Positions 35,916 through 45,099 are shown, numbered from the stretch's first letter. The stretch: 64,000 bases of DNA from Marinibacterium anthonyi (GCA_003217735.2 CP031585.1:5039501-5103500); one strand, 5' to 3'. The notes: generated from the sequence alone by a model not told the origin. Translations and numbers: made by a program.

Positions 35916-36986
35916 TCAGCCCATCTGGTAGTTGGGCGTCGACAGCGAAATCGCGGTTTCGTCCTCGTCCATGCCTTCGGGGATCGCCTCGAACAGGGGC
36001 GTCGACATGTAGCGTTCGCCGGTGTCGGGCAGCATCGCCAGGATCTTCGATCCCGGCGCGGCTTTTTCCGCCACCTTCATCGCCACCGCAAAGGTCGACC
36101 CGCCGGAAATGCCGGTCAGGATGCCTTCGTGCCTGGCCAGCTTGCGCGCCCAGTCCATGCCCTCGGGGCCCGCAACGGGGATGAGGTCGTCGTAATAGCC
36201 GCCGTCGATGGCCTCTTGCAGGACATACGGGATGAAATCCGGCGTCCAGCCCTGGATCGGGTGCGGTTCAAAGGCCGAATGGCTGACGGCGGGGCTGTGG
36301 TCCGGCGCGCGGTCCTGGGCGATGCCGGATGCGACGATGGCCGCGTTGGCGGGTTCGGTCAGGATGATTTTCGTATCCGGCATCTCGCGGCGCAGCACGC
36401 GGGCCACGCCGGTCACGGTGCCGCCCGTGCCGTAGCCGGTGACAAAGTAATCCAGACCCTTGCCCTTGAAATCGGCAACGATTTCAGGGCCGGTGGTGGC
36501 CTCGTGGATATCGGCATTGGCCTGCGTCTCGAACTGGCTGGCCAGGAACCATCCGTTCTTCTCGGCCAGCTCCTTGGCCTTGTGATACATGCCGAACCCC
36601 TTCTGGGCCTTGGGCGTCAGGATCACCTTGGCCCCCAGCATCCGCATCAGCCGCCGCCGTTCGACCGAAAAACTCTCGGCCATCGTGATCACCAGCGGAT
36701 AGCCCTTCTGGGCGCAGACCATGGCCAGCCCGATGCCGGTGTTGCCGGAGGTCGCCTCGACCACGGTCTGGCCGGGCTTCAGGTCGCCCGAGGCTTCGGC
36801 CGCCTCGATGATCGACAGCGCCAGCCGGTCCTTGACCGATGCCGCGGGGTTGAAGAATTCCGCCTTCACGTACAGCTCGACGCCCTCGGGCGCGAGGGTG
36901 TTGATGCGGATCACCGGCGTGTTGCCGATGGTGTCGAGAATGGAGCCGTAAAGGCCGGGCGTCCGCCCCGGTTGCGTGCTGGTCAT
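35916..36986 (-). CDS. cysK: Cysteine synthase (O-acetylserine sulfhydrylase)
   Basis: PLP enzyme making cysteine from O-acetylserine and sulfide. 356 residues. PLP Lys52 in NPAASVKDRLAL, the TSGNTGIGLA substrate loop, the GTGGTVTGVARVL phosphate-binding loop and the C-terminal GISGGSTFAVA. About 30 residues longer than E. coli CysK because of the tail PLFEAIPEGMDEDETAISLSTP. ATG 36986 has an AGGGA SD; the frame is open to 37115 without support. Convergent with the GntR gene, 6 bp apart. Confidence 0.95.
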   Translation of the reverse strand: MTSTQPGRTPGLYGSILDTIGNTPVIRINTLAPEGVELYVKAEFFNPAASVKDRLALSIIEAAEASGDLKPGQTVVEATSGNTGIGLAMVCAQKGYPLVITMAESFSVERRRLMRMLGAKVILTPKAQKGFGMYHKAKELAEKNGWFLASQFETQANADIHEATTGPEIVADFKGKGLDYFVTGYGTGGTVTGVARVLRREMPDTKIILTEPANAAIVASGIAQDRAPDHSPAVSHSAFEPHPIQGWTPDFIPYVLQEAIDGGYYDDLIPVAGPEGMDWARKLARHEGILTGISGGSTFAVAMKVAEKAAPGSKILAMLPDTGERYMSTPLFEAIPEGMDEDETAISLSTPNYQMG

Positions 36987-37133
36987 TCCCTGTCTCCCGA
37001 TAAATGTGTCGTGGGGTAAATCTATAGCGTTTGGCCGGGAATTGCGCGGGGGTGCCCGGAAAAAGGACAGGGTTGGCCCAGGGGCAGCCCGGGTGCGGGT
37101 TTCGTCCCGGTCCAAAGCCCGGTTGCGGGATCT

Positions 37134-37180
37134 GTTTTCCGAAACGGAAAACGGGCCGGAATTTTGGAAAATTCCGGCCC
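37134..37180. terminator. Two adjacent perfect hairpins between aminotransferase and cysK
   Basis: GTTTTCCG-AAA-CGGAAAAC (37134-37152) directly joined to a 13-bp-arm hairpin (arms GGGCCGGAATTTT at 37153-37165 and AAAATTCCGGCCC at 37168-37180). Downstream of the minus-strand aminotransferase, so terminator or 3' stabiliser is likely. Confidence 0.75.
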
Positions 37181-37214
37181 GGTGTCGGATGTTACGCGAA
37201 AGGCGCCGCGGGGA

Positions 37215-38597
37215 TCAAAGGAACCCTTCGGCCTTGGCCCATGCCAGACCTTCGTCCAGCGCCTTGCCCAGCCGTTCGCCGATGCGCGCGATGTCGTCCT
37301 CGGTGATGATCAGCGGCGGGCACAGCGCCACGGTCTCGTAGACCGCGCGGCAGATCAGCCCGTTGTCCTGCGCCGCCTTGGCGACCGCCGCCGCGACCTT
37401 GCCCACCGGCGAGAACGCGGTTTTCGACGCCTTGTCCGCCACCAGTTCCAGACCCGCCATCAGGCCGGTGCCGCGCACTTCGCCCACCAGCGGGTGATCG
37501 GCAAAGCGTTGCACCATCGCCTGGAAGGGCGCTTCCATCCGGGCGGCGTTGCCCATCAGGTCCTTTTCCTCGATGATCTTGAGGTTTTCCAGGCCCACGG
37601 CACAGGCGACGGGGTGACCCGATCCGGTGAAGCCATGACCAAAGGTGCCCAGCTTGGCCGAATTGTCGGCGATGGGGTTGTAGACCTTGTCGTTCACCAC
37701 GATGGCGGCCAGCGGCATGTAGGACGAGCTCAGCTGCTTCGAGGTCACCAGGATGTCCGGTTCGAACCCGTATTTCTGGCAGCCGAACGGCGTGCCCAGC
37801 CGGCCAAATCCGTTGATGACCTCGTCCGAGACCAGCAGGATGTCGTATTTCTTGCACAGCGCGGCAATGCCCGGCCAGTAGCCTTCCGGCGGGGGCATCA
37901 CGCCACCGGCGCCCATGACCGGCTCGCCGATGAAGGCGGCGATGGTCTCGGGGCCCTCGGCCAGGATCGTGTCTTCGGCTTCCTTCAGCAGGCGCGCGGT
38001 GAACTCGGCCTCGGTTTCGCCTTCCTCAGCCCATTTCCAGAAATGCGGGCAGGTCAGGTGGGTGACCGGGATCGCCGGCAGGTCGAAATCGACGTGGTTG
38101 CCGGGCAGGCCGGTCAGCGAACCGGACGCGATGGTGATGCCGTGATAGCCCTTGTTGCGGGCCAGGAATTTCTTCTTCTCGGGCCGGCCAAGCGCGTTGT
38201 TCAGGAACCAGACCATCTTGATGACGGTGTCGTTGGCTTCGGACCCCGAGTTGGTGAAGAACACCCGGTTCAGCCCTTCGGGCGTCATCTCGACGATCTT
38301 CTCGGCCAGCTGGATGGCGGGGGCATGGGCCTTGTGGGCGAAGGAATGGTAATACGGCAGCTCAAGCATCTGCTTGTACGCAGCCTCGGCCAGCCGGGTT
38401 TCGGAAAAGCCCACGGCGACAGACCACAGGCCGGCCATGGCTTCGATGTATTCCTTGCCTTCGCTGTCGTAGACGTGGATGCCGTCGCCCTTGGTGATGA
38501 TCATCGGCCCCTGCTTCTCGTGCAGGCGCATGTTCGTGTAGGGATGCATGCTGTGCGCGATGTCCGAGGTGTGGAGCGAGTTCGGGATGCGGTTCAT
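37215..38597 (-). CDS. Class III (omega) aminotransferase
   Basis: 460 residues of fold type I PLP enzyme. PLP-contact segment FFTNSGSEANDTVIKMVW, Asp in LLVSDEVINGFGRLG and internal-aldimine Lys287 in VTSKQLSSSYMPL. Close in pattern to diaminobutyrate/beta-alanine/taurine and polyamine aminotransferases of Rhodobacteraceae that use pyruvate or 2-oxoglutarate. The actual amine donor is not predictable. Divergent from the AI-2E-type gene. Confidence 0.92.
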   Translation of the reverse strand: MNRIPNSLHTSDIAHSMHPYTNMRLHEKQGPMIITKGDGIHVYDSEGKEYIEAMAGLWSVAVGFSETRLAEAAYKQMLELPYYHSFAHKAHAPAIQLAEKIVEMTPEGLNRVFFTNSGSEANDTVIKMVWFLNNALGRPEKKKFLARNKGYHGITIASGSLTGLPGNHVDFDLPAIPVTHLTCPHFWKWAEEGETEAEFTARLLKEAEDTILAEGPETIAAFIGEPVMGAGGVMPPPEGYWPGIAALCKKYDILLVSDEVINGFGRLGTPFGCQKYGFEPDILVTSKQLSSSYMPLAAIVVNDKVYNPIADNSAKLGTFGHGFTGSGHPVACAVGLENLKIIEEKDLMGNAARMEAPFQAMVQRFADHPLVGEVRGTGLMAGLELVADKASKTAFSPVGKVAAAVAKAAQDNGLICRAVYETVALCPPLIITEDDIARIGERLGKALDEGLAWAKAEGFL

Positions 38598-38822
38598 GTC
38601 TTTCGGACCTCCGGCTGAGTTACGGGACGGCCGGGCGGCGTACGCGGGGCCGATTCGGAAGGACTATGCCGGGATCGGGAGGGCAGCGGCAATGGGGGAA
38701 GCGACCAGATTGCCCGGATCGGACGGAATGCCGCCATGTGCCGCGCGCCCTGACGGACCTGCGGGCGTTGCGAAGGAACGCTGCGCGTGCAACATCTTGG
38801 CCGATCCCAAACGGAGACACCG

Positions 38823-39872
38823 ATGAAGGACTCCCGCCTGCTCAATCTGGTCCTGTCGCTGATCCTGGTCCTGGTGATCGGGTACTTCCTGGTGATCGGG
38901 CGGTCGATCCTGGTGCCGATCGTGACGGCGGTGATCTCGGTCTACCTGATGGTCTCGGCGACCGAGGGGCTGCGCCGCCTGCCCCTGTTGGACAGGTTCC
39001 CCGGCGCCGTTCTGCGCATGCTGGTGCTGATCGTCTTCGCCGCGGTGGTCTATGTCTTTGCCGTCGTTGTCGCGGCCACGGTCAGCGACATCGCGGCGGT
39101 GGCCCCGACCTACCAGCAGAACATCGAGGCCCTGCTGAACCGGATCGAACTGCGCTTCGACGTGGACAGCCGCGAGATCATCAACGACGCCTGGACGGTG
39201 ACCTTCGGCCAGCTGGACCTGCGGTCGATGATCCTGTCGGTGCTGGGCAGCTTCACCATCGTCGGCATGTCGATCTTCCTGATCGTGGTCTACGCCGGCT
39301 TCCTGATGGCCGAACGCGACAGCTTCGCCGCCAAGATCTCGGCCGCCATGGTCGATCCGGACCGGACCGAGCGAATGACGCGGATCATTTCGGACATCAA
39401 CAACCGGATCGGCGAATACCTGACCGTCAAAACGGTGATCAACCTGATCCTGGGCGCGATCTGCCTGGCGATCCTGCTGTTCTTCGGCGCCGATTTCGCC
39501 TTCTTCTGGGCCATCGTGATCGCGCTTCTGAACTACATCCCATACGTCGGATCGCTTCTGGCGGTGGCCTTTCCGGTGATGCTGTCGCTGGCCCAGACCG
39601 GCTCACTCTGGCACACGATCGGCCTTGGCGCCTGCCTGATCACGGCCCAGGTGGTCGTGGGCAACTGGCTGGAACCCCGGATGATCGGCCGCCAGATGAA
39701 CCTCAGCCCGTTCGTCGTGCTGGTCGCCCTGTCGGTCTGGAGCGCGATCTGGGGCGTCCCCGGCGCGATCCTTGCGGTTCCCATGACGGCCATGATCGCC
39801 ATCGTCCTGGGCGCATTTCCGGAAACGCGGTTCATGGCGGTGCTGCTTGCCGCACGGGTGGACGAGGAGTGA
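38823..39872 (+). CDS. AI-2E family transporter (PerM/TqsA-like)
   Basis: 349 residues with about eight membrane helices in the AI-2E family arrangement: two N-terminal helices (LLNLVLSLILVLVIGYFLVIG and the next), a soluble segment (residues ~80-130), then paired helices with the conserved YLTVKTVINLILGA, LNYIPYVGSLLAV and GNWLEPRMIGRQMNLSP. Family members export AI-2, ions or other small solutes. GGAG 7 nt before ATG 38823. Confidence 0.9.
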   Translation: MKDSRLLNLVLSLILVLVIGYFLVIGRSILVPIVTAVISVYLMVSATEGLRRLPLLDRFPGAVLRMLVLIVFAAVVYVFAVVVAATVSDIAAVAPTYQQNIEALLNRIELRFDVDSREIINDAWTVTFGQLDLRSMILSVLGSFTIVGMSIFLIVVYAGFLMAERDSFAAKISAAMVDPDRTERMTRIISDINNRIGEYLTVKTVINLILGAICLAILLFFGADFAFFWAIVIALLNYIPYVGSLLAVAFPVMLSLAQTGSLWHTIGLGACLITAQVVVGNWLEPRMIGRQMNLSPFVVLVALSVWSAIWGVPGAILAVPMTAMIAIVLGAFPETRFMAVLLAARVDEE

Positions 39873-40143
39873 GAACGCGGATTGGGGGCGCTGCCCCCGT
39901 CCTCCACAGGAGGACACACCCGAGGGTCATGCTTGCGGCATTGTCTCGGCTTTTCGCGATGGGGAAGGTAGAGGCAGTCGGTTTCCGGCACGGCCATCCC
40001 GGGAACCGGTGACGGGCGGACGGCCCCAAGAAACGGTCCAACATACGGTCGCAAAATATCGTGCCACGCATCACATTTTCCAGGCCATTCAAACGGTGGA
40101 AGGGCCTGAGCGGTCGTGCAAGATCAAGGATAACGACAAGAAT
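39873..40143. other. Intergenic region before the IS110 remnant
   Basis: 271 bp without a gene. It contains the double-stem element at 39884-39914 and then about 150 bp that could be the left-end noncoding part of the IS110-type element. No intact end or bridge-RNA structure was recognised by eye. Confidence 0.45.
39884..39914. repeat. Double-stem intergenic element, copy 2
   Basis: GGGGGCGCTGCCCCC (39884-39898) and TCCTCC-ACA-GGAGGA (39900-39914); the same double stem as at 28787-28817 except for the loop. Confidence 0.85.
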
Positions 40144-40861
40144 ATGCGCAGAAATGTCCAAGAGGGACATCGCACGAACATCATTGCGTTTGAAGGTGTC
40201 AAAGCGAGCCTGACCGTCCACAGCCTGCCCGACGAGCGGCAGGCCGCAATCCCGAACACCGCGCCCGCGATCAGGCGCTTGCGCAAAGCAAAGAGGATCG
40301 GCGGCGCAGCTCCCGTTATCTGCGAGGCATCAGGTGAACATCAGCGCCATGTTCTGAATTGCGCCGTCGAGGTGGGTTTTTCTGCCCATCGGGCGCATGG
40401 GACGCGGACACGAAACTTCGTAAATTTCCTGGGGCTCTCTGCCAGGACAGACGCGGCCTGCCCGGCTTGTCTTCGAGAACAGGGGTCGCTGACCAAGGAT
40501 GAGGCTGCTTCGATCATCGGCCATGCCCCTGATGCCCAGGATCAAGCACAGGATTCAGGCACAGGATTCAGGGACGCTGAAAGGACGACGCCGCATTTCA
40601 GGGGGCAGGCTTGAGATCCGGTCGGGCCTCTGTATGGCGGCATTGACTGCCCTCCGCGTCGATCCCGCGATACAGGCCTTCGCGCGCCGCCTGTAAGACC
40701 TTGGCAAGCCCGCGAAAGTGGTCATCACCGCAATCATGCGCAAGCTCGCCGTGATCCTGAACCCGGTGGTCAAGACTGAAGAACCTGCGCGTCGAACCCA
40801 TCCGGCATGGCGACTGCGGACCTTCGCTGAAAAGCGTGCGAACGGGAAAGTTACGGGATGA
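40144..40861 (+). pseudogene. IS110-family transposase, degenerate
   Basis: Conceptual translation shows an IS110 N-terminal DEDD domain (FEGVKASLTVHSLPDERQ, CEASGEHQRHVLNCAVEVGFSAHRAHGTRTR, LSARTDA) joined after an internal deletion to the C-terminal part (LTKDEAASIIGHAP, DSGTLKGRRRISGG, GLCMAALTALRVDPAI, LGKPAKVVITAIMRKLAVILN). Three lesions are visible: the first catalytic Asp region is shortened, a 13-bp tandem duplication of GCACAGGATTCAG (40546-40558 and 40559-40571) shifts the frame by one, and TAA at 40694-40696 interrupts the last domain. The restored frame ends at TGA 40861. Cannot be active. Confidence 0.88.
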
Positions 40862-41110
40862 AACCGCCATTCGCAGGCTCTGTGGTATGGACTGCTTTGA
40901 GCCTCAGAACAGTGTGACGTCGTGTGCGAAATATAAGGTGTCACTCGGGCGCGAAGAGGCCGAAAACGGAGGTATGGCAACCTTGTCTCTATGGCAACGC
41001 CTGCGATCCTTCCGCTGCTTGGACGGCCTCCTTTGTCATTACGCTTCGATGACGAACCGCTTTCCAACGGCCCGTCGAGTGCCGCAAGGGACGCATCGCA
41101 CCATCTGGCG
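40862..41110. other. Spacer after the IS110 remnant
   Basis: About 250 bp up to the stop of the MDR gene. No gene or clear right end of the insertion element is seen; base composition is mixed and less GC-biased than the neighbours. Confidence 0.4.
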
Positions 41111-42118
41111 TCAGGATCGGCGGGCGGGGTCTGGATCAATTTCCAGCAGCACCTTTCCGACGACAGTTCCCTCCTCCTGGGCCGCATGGGCCTGTGCGAT
41201 CTTGTCCAGCGGGACCGTCAGCCCGATGACGGGCTCGTAAGCGCCACTGGCGACACAGTCCGACACCTCCCGCACCGCCTGGCGCAGAGCGTCGTCCGGG
41301 ATGGTATAGAAGAACACGAAGCGGAAGGCATAGCCGCCGAACATCGTCTTCAGGAACGGCATCGAAAGCCGGACGCCCGGATCTTCGGTCGCATAGGCCG
41401 TGACGACGCCGCTGGGGGCCAGGCAGGCGATGTCGGTATCTATATTCGCGGCCAGATCGACATCGACGATGCGCTCGACACCCTTTGCGCCGGTCCAGTC
41501 GCGGATCTTCGCGGCAATGTCCTCGGTGCGCCGGTTGATGACCAGCTCCGCCCCGGCCCTGCGCGCCGCTTCGGCTTGCTCGGGCCTGCTGACCGTGGCG
41601 GCAACCCGCGCGCCCGCCCATTTGGCAAGCAGGATTGCGGCCGTGCCAACAGCCCCGCCGCCACCCTGGACCAGCACGTGCCGCCCGCGCAGATCACCGT
41701 CCGCGAACAGGCAGCGGTGCGCCGTGATCGCCGCGATCCCAAGCGTGGCGCCAACCTGAAAAGAGGCGGCATCGGCGAGCGGGACCGCCCGGTCGGACGG
41801 AAGGGTGACATATTCGGCCGCGGTGCCGAAGGCCTGCCCGGTCTGCGCCATGTAAAGCCAGACCCGCTGGCCAATACGATCGCCCGAAACACCCGGCCCC
41901 ACCTTGTCGATGATCCCGGCACCGTCCTGGTGCGGCACGATGCGCGGAAATGGCATGGGCGCCCCGGCAAAGCCGGTCCGGGTTTTCAGATCCGACGGAT
42001 TCAGGCCAGAAAAGGCCAGCCTGACACGGACCTGGCCGGCACCCGGCTCCGGATCGGGCAACTCGCCCAATACCAGCACGTCGGTGTTCCCCTGGTGATC
42101 GTAGAATGCCGCTTTCAT
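41111..42118 (-). CDS. MDR-family NADPH:quinone reductase-like oxidoreductase
   Basis: 335 residues of zinc-independent MDR type. N-terminal GroES-like part (MKAAFYDHQGNTDVLVLGELPDPEPGAGQVRVRLAFSGLNPSDLKTR), the DGAGIIDKVGPGVS loop and a Rossmann half with VQGGGGAVGTAAILLAKWAGARV. No structural or catalytic Zn cysteines are seen. Strong SD (AGGAGA). Divergent from an HxlR regulator with a GTAC-N5-GTAC site between, the arrangement known for quinone- or aldehyde-responsive HxlR pairs. Confidence 0.9.
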   Translation of the reverse strand: MKAAFYDHQGNTDVLVLGELPDPEPGAGQVRVRLAFSGLNPSDLKTRTGFAGAPMPFPRIVPHQDGAGIIDKVGPGVSGDRIGQRVWLYMAQTGQAFGTAAEYVTLPSDRAVPLADAASFQVGATLGIAAITAHRCLFADGDLRGRHVLVQGGGGAVGTAAILLAKWAGARVAATVSRPEQAEAARRAGAELVINRRTEDIAAKIRDWTGAKGVERIVDVDLAANIDTDIACLAPSGVVTAYATEDPGVRLSMPFLKTMFGGYAFRFVFFYTIPDDALRQAVREVSDCVASGAYEPVIGLTVPLDKIAQAHAAQEEGTVVGKVLLEIDPDPARRS

Positions 42119-42196
42119 CGTAAATCTCCTGTCGTTGCCCGGGCAGGTAGCGGGCCTTGATGCCATATTGCAAGCAGGCAACATTTTTGCATATAG

Positions 42197-42209
42197 GTAC
42201 ATAAAGTAC
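42197..42209. promoter_or_regulatory. HxlR operator candidate
   Basis: GTACATAAAGTAC, i.e. GTAC-N5-GTAC, between the divergent MDR and HxlR genes, 17 bp before the HxlR start. GTAC-type inverted repeats are usual for HxlR/HypR-like regulators. Confidence 0.6.
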
Positions 42210-42225
42210 ACCATTGGAGGATCGG

Positions 42226-42558
42226 ATGGCGAAGGACAGCTACAATTGCCCCGTGGAAGCGACCGTCGACGTCGCGGGCGGCAAATGGAAACCGCTCATC
42301 ATCTATCACCTCATGGACGGACCCAAACGCTTTGGCGAGCTGCGCCGCTTGACCGGCGATCCCAGTCAGCGGTCCATCACCCAGCAGCTTCGTCAGCTGG
42401 AAGCGGATGGCATCGTGCACCGAGAGGTCTTTGCGCAGGTGCCGCCCCGGGTCGACTATTCGCTGACCGAGTTCGGGGCCTCTCTGGGCCCCGTGTTGCG
42501 CGCGATGAAGGACTGGGGCGATGCCTTCATCGCGCGATCCGGTGCAAGGCTGCCCTGA
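42226..42558 (+). CDS. HxlR-family transcriptional regulator
   Basis: 110 residues: CPVEATVDVAGGKWKPLIIYHLMDGPKRFGELRRLTGDPSQRSITQQLRQLEADGIVHREVFAQVPPRVDYSLTEFG, a complete HxlR winged helix with the redox-sensor-type N-terminal Cys. The SD GGAGG precedes ATG 42226 by 5 nt; TTG 42214 in frame is less likely. Probably represses the divergent MDR gene. Convergent with the GH1 gene. Confidence 0.92.
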   Translation: MAKDSYNCPVEATVDVAGGKWKPLIIYHLMDGPKRFGELRRLTGDPSQRSITQQLRQLEADGIVHREVFAQVPPRVDYSLTEFGASLGPVLRAMKDWGDAFIARSGARLP

Positions 42559-42564
42559 GCCGCC

Positions 42565-44028
42565 TCAGGTCCGGGCAGCGCAGTCCGGTTCGGTCACGGG
42601 TTCGCCGCGGATGATGCGCGCATAGACCTCGGCGCTCAGCTTGGGGGTGCGGGCCTGGATATCCCAGTCGACGTGGATCATTCCGAACCGGCTGGCATAA
42701 CCGCTGAGCCATTCGAGGTTGTCGTGGCTGGACCAGACGTAGTAGCCGCGCACATCGGCGCCGTCGTCCATCGCGGACCTCATCGCGTCGATATGGGTGA
42801 CGATGTACCGGCAGCGCTGGATGTCATCGACCTTGCCATCCACCATCACGTCCTCGCCCGCGAAGCCGGCGCCGTTTTCGGTGATGTAGATCGGCGGGTT
42901 GCCGTAATCGTCCTTCATGCGCTCAAGCAGCGCCTTGAACGTGTCGGGCCGGACGGCACCGTTGAAGGCGGAATAAACATCCTTCGGCAGGAACTGCTCT
43001 GCCAGCGCGTCCAACGGGCTTGCCCCGTGGCGGACATACATCGGGGAATAGAAGTTGATGCCAAGATAGTCGAAATGCGCCTGGCCGATGGTCCGGGCGT
43101 CTTCCGGCTGCACGTCGATATCCAGACCCCGTGCCGCGGCCATGTCCAGCACGTCCCGGGGATAGGACCCCTTGTACATCGCATCCAGGAACCAGCGGTT
43201 CAGCACCCCATCCGCCAGAACGGCAGAGGCCTTGTCGGCATCGCTGGCGCCGTCCTGCGTCAACGTGGGGAACAGCGGCAGCGCCAGCCCGACCTGGCCC
43301 GCATAGCCATGTGCATCGAAGCTTTCCTTCGCGGCGGCGGCGGCCAGCAGGATGTGGTTGTAGGTCTTCAGGGTGATGGCCATGTGGTCGGCATCTGGCA
43401 GGATCTTGAACTGGCCCTTGCCGGTGGCGCGGATGTCTTCGGCCAGCGTCTTGGTCGCGCGCTCGACCGAGGGTTCGTTGACCAGCACGAACAGGTCCAC
43501 CTGGTCGTGAAAGGCCTCGAACACCACCTCGGCATAGCGCTTGAACCATGTCACGGAATCGCGGTTCTCCCAGCCGCCCGCCGCCTCCAGCGACTCAGGC
43601 ATGTCCCAGTGATAGAGGGTCAGCATCGGCTTGATGCCCGCGGCCTTCAGGTCATCGATGAACTGGCGGTAATGCGCGACCCCGGCGGGGTTCACCGGAC
43701 CCAGACCGTCGGGGATGATACGCGGCCATGAGATCGAGAAGCGGTAGCTGGTCAGGCCCAGTTCCTTGAACAGCGCGATGTCCTTCAGATACTGGTCCCG
43801 GTCATAGAAATTGATGGCCACCGCGCCCGAGACGCCCGGCCCCGCCAGATGGTCACGATCAAGGTAGTTGTCCCAGACCGAGCGTCCCTTGTTGTCGGCC
43901 TGCGGTGATCCCTCGACCTGGTAGGCCGCCGAGGCGGCCCCCCATTGGAAAGCGTCCGCTGCGGACACAGGCGATGTGGACAGGGCCGTCAGGGTCGCGA
44001 GGATACCGGTCATGATTGTGCGCGCCAT
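42565..44028 (-). CDS. Exported GH1 beta-glucosidase
   Basis: 487 residues with a signal peptide (MTGILATLTALSTSPVSAADA). Full GH1 (beta/alpha)8 barrel: FQWGAASAAYQVEGS, YRFSISWPRIIPDG, acid/base E185 in VLVNEPS and nucleophile E384 in YITENGAGF, plus the aglycone/sugar-site WSSHDNLEWLSGY and RFGMIHVDW. Export is unusual for GH1. It starts 4 bp after the PhlG-like gene's stop, so both products are probably made and sent to the periplasm together. Confidence 0.94.
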   Translation of the reverse strand: MARTIMTGILATLTALSTSPVSAADAFQWGAASAAYQVEGSPQADNKGRSVWDNYLDRDHLAGPGVSGAVAINFYDRDQYLKDIALFKELGLTSYRFSISWPRIIPDGLGPVNPAGVAHYRQFIDDLKAAGIKPMLTLYHWDMPESLEAAGGWENRDSVTWFKRYAEVVFEAFHDQVDLFVLVNEPSVERATKTLAEDIRATGKGQFKILPDADHMAITLKTYNHILLAAAAAKESFDAHGYAGQVGLALPLFPTLTQDGASDADKASAVLADGVLNRWFLDAMYKGSYPRDVLDMAAARGLDIDVQPEDARTIGQAHFDYLGINFYSPMYVRHGASPLDALAEQFLPKDVYSAFNGAVRPDTFKALLERMKDDYGNPPIYITENGAGFAGEDVMVDGKVDDIQRCRYIVTHIDAMRSAMDDGADVRGYYVWSSHDNLEWLSGYASRFGMIHVDWDIQARTPKLSAEVYARIIRGEPVTEPDCAART

Positions 44029-44032
44029 CCGA

Positions 44033-45007
44033 TCACCCCTCGCCGAATTGCGAAAACAGCGCGGGCAGAATGCCGGCCAGGTGGTTGAATTCGATCATGT
44101 CGTGCACCGCCAGTTCATAGGCGGTCATCTCGGCGACCTGGTCGTTCCAGCCGATCTGCGAAAGCATCGCCTCGGCCTTCTCGGCACCGTCGAACCGGCG
44201 CAGTTCGGGGTGGGCGCCGATCCAATAGCGGCTGACAAGCTCCATCCCGCCGTCGATGTCGCGGGCGATATGCACCATCAGCGAATTCACCACATCGGGC
44301 GCCTGGGCCGGGCTGACGATGCCGCTTGCATTCGCGGTGAAGCCCGCGCGCTTGAACGCAGCAGGATCGAAACCGATCTTGGCCGGATCGCTGAACCTGA
44401 TCAGCAGTTCCATGGCCTGCGGGCCGACCAGCTCCTTGACGTGGTTCGGGTTGTCGTAAAGCCGATCCTCGTAGCTGAGGCTGGTATTGGCCAGCCGCGC
44501 GGGGTCCTGCACCGAATTCTCGATATGCGCTTGCGGGAACCAGAGCATGTAGCGCTCTTTCTCGATCGGGTGCCAGGTGAACCACCAGCGCAGCATTTCG
44601 GCGGTGGCGCCGGGGAAGAACAGGCTGTTCTGGACATAGACGGTCGAACCATCCAGCACCGCGTAGCCCTGTTTCGGGGTCTTGTAGGACGGGTCGAGCA
44701 GCCGGTTCAGGTCGCGCACGCTCGGCGTCAGGCAGTCCGCCTTGTCCAGCGGCCCCATCTGCAGCGCGAGGGCATCCTCGGTGGGGACCATGAGGTGCGG
44801 ATCGAAATAGCTCTCATAGGGTTTGCCCGCCAGCAGGGGCCGGTTTTCCTTCAGCTGCCTTTGCGCCGCGACCGGCAGATAGGTGACGGAACTGGTGTCG
44901 TGGGCGGGGGCGGTCTGTGCGGTCACCGAGGGCGCGCGCAGCATCGCGGCGCCCGCGGCAAGCGCGGGGATCCCCGCAAGAAGGGTTCTGCGTCCGAAGG
45001 ATGTCAT
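44033..45007 (-). CDS. PhlG/phloretin-hydrolase-like protein (Tat-exported)
   Basis: 324 residues. Tat-type signal (SFGRRTLLAGIPALAAGAA). The body matches the DAPG hydrolase family: FFPGATAEMLRWWFTWHPIEKERYMLWFPQAHIEN, LSYEDRLYD, and a C-terminal VHDMIEFNHLAGILP with H302 and E306 in HxxxE spacing, the arrangement of the zinc site in PhlG; H146 or H161 may complete it. Members cleave the aryl-ketone C-C bond of 2,4-diacetylphloroglucinol or phloretin. The upstream partner of the GH1 gene in one operon. SD AGGAGA 7 nt before ATG. Confidence 0.8.
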   Translation of the reverse strand: MTSFGRRTLLAGIPALAAGAAMLRAPSVTAQTAPAHDTSSVTYLPVAAQRQLKENRPLLAGKPYESYFDPHLMVPTEDALALQMGPLDKADCLTPSVRDLNRLLDPSYKTPKQGYAVLDGSTVYVQNSLFFPGATAEMLRWWFTWHPIEKERYMLWFPQAHIENSVQDPARLANTSLSYEDRLYDNPNHVKELVGPQAMELLIRFSDPAKIGFDPAAFKRAGFTANASGIVSPAQAPDVVNSLMVHIARDIDGGMELVSRYWIGAHPELRRFDGAEKAEAMLSQIGWNDQVAEMTAYELAVHDMIEFNHLAGILPALFSQFGEG

Positions 45008-45049
45008 GGGTTTTCTCCTGCAATTCATGGATTGCAACCTAGCCGCCCC

Positions 45050-45089
45050 GATAATATCAATCCAACAGATGGGGTTTCTTTATATTATC
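45050..45089. promoter_or_regulatory. LysR operator candidate
   Basis: Perfect inverted repeat GATAATAT (45050-45057) and ATATTATC (45082-45089), 24 bp apart, filling the 92-bp region between the PhlG-like and LysR genes. Confidence 0.55.
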
Positions 45090-45099
45090 AGTGAGGCAG

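Noticed and set aside
39990-40143. Intact bridge-RNA region of the IS110 element
   Set aside because: The transposase is wrecked and no paired target/donor loops could be recognised by eye; it is left as spacer with a possible relic.
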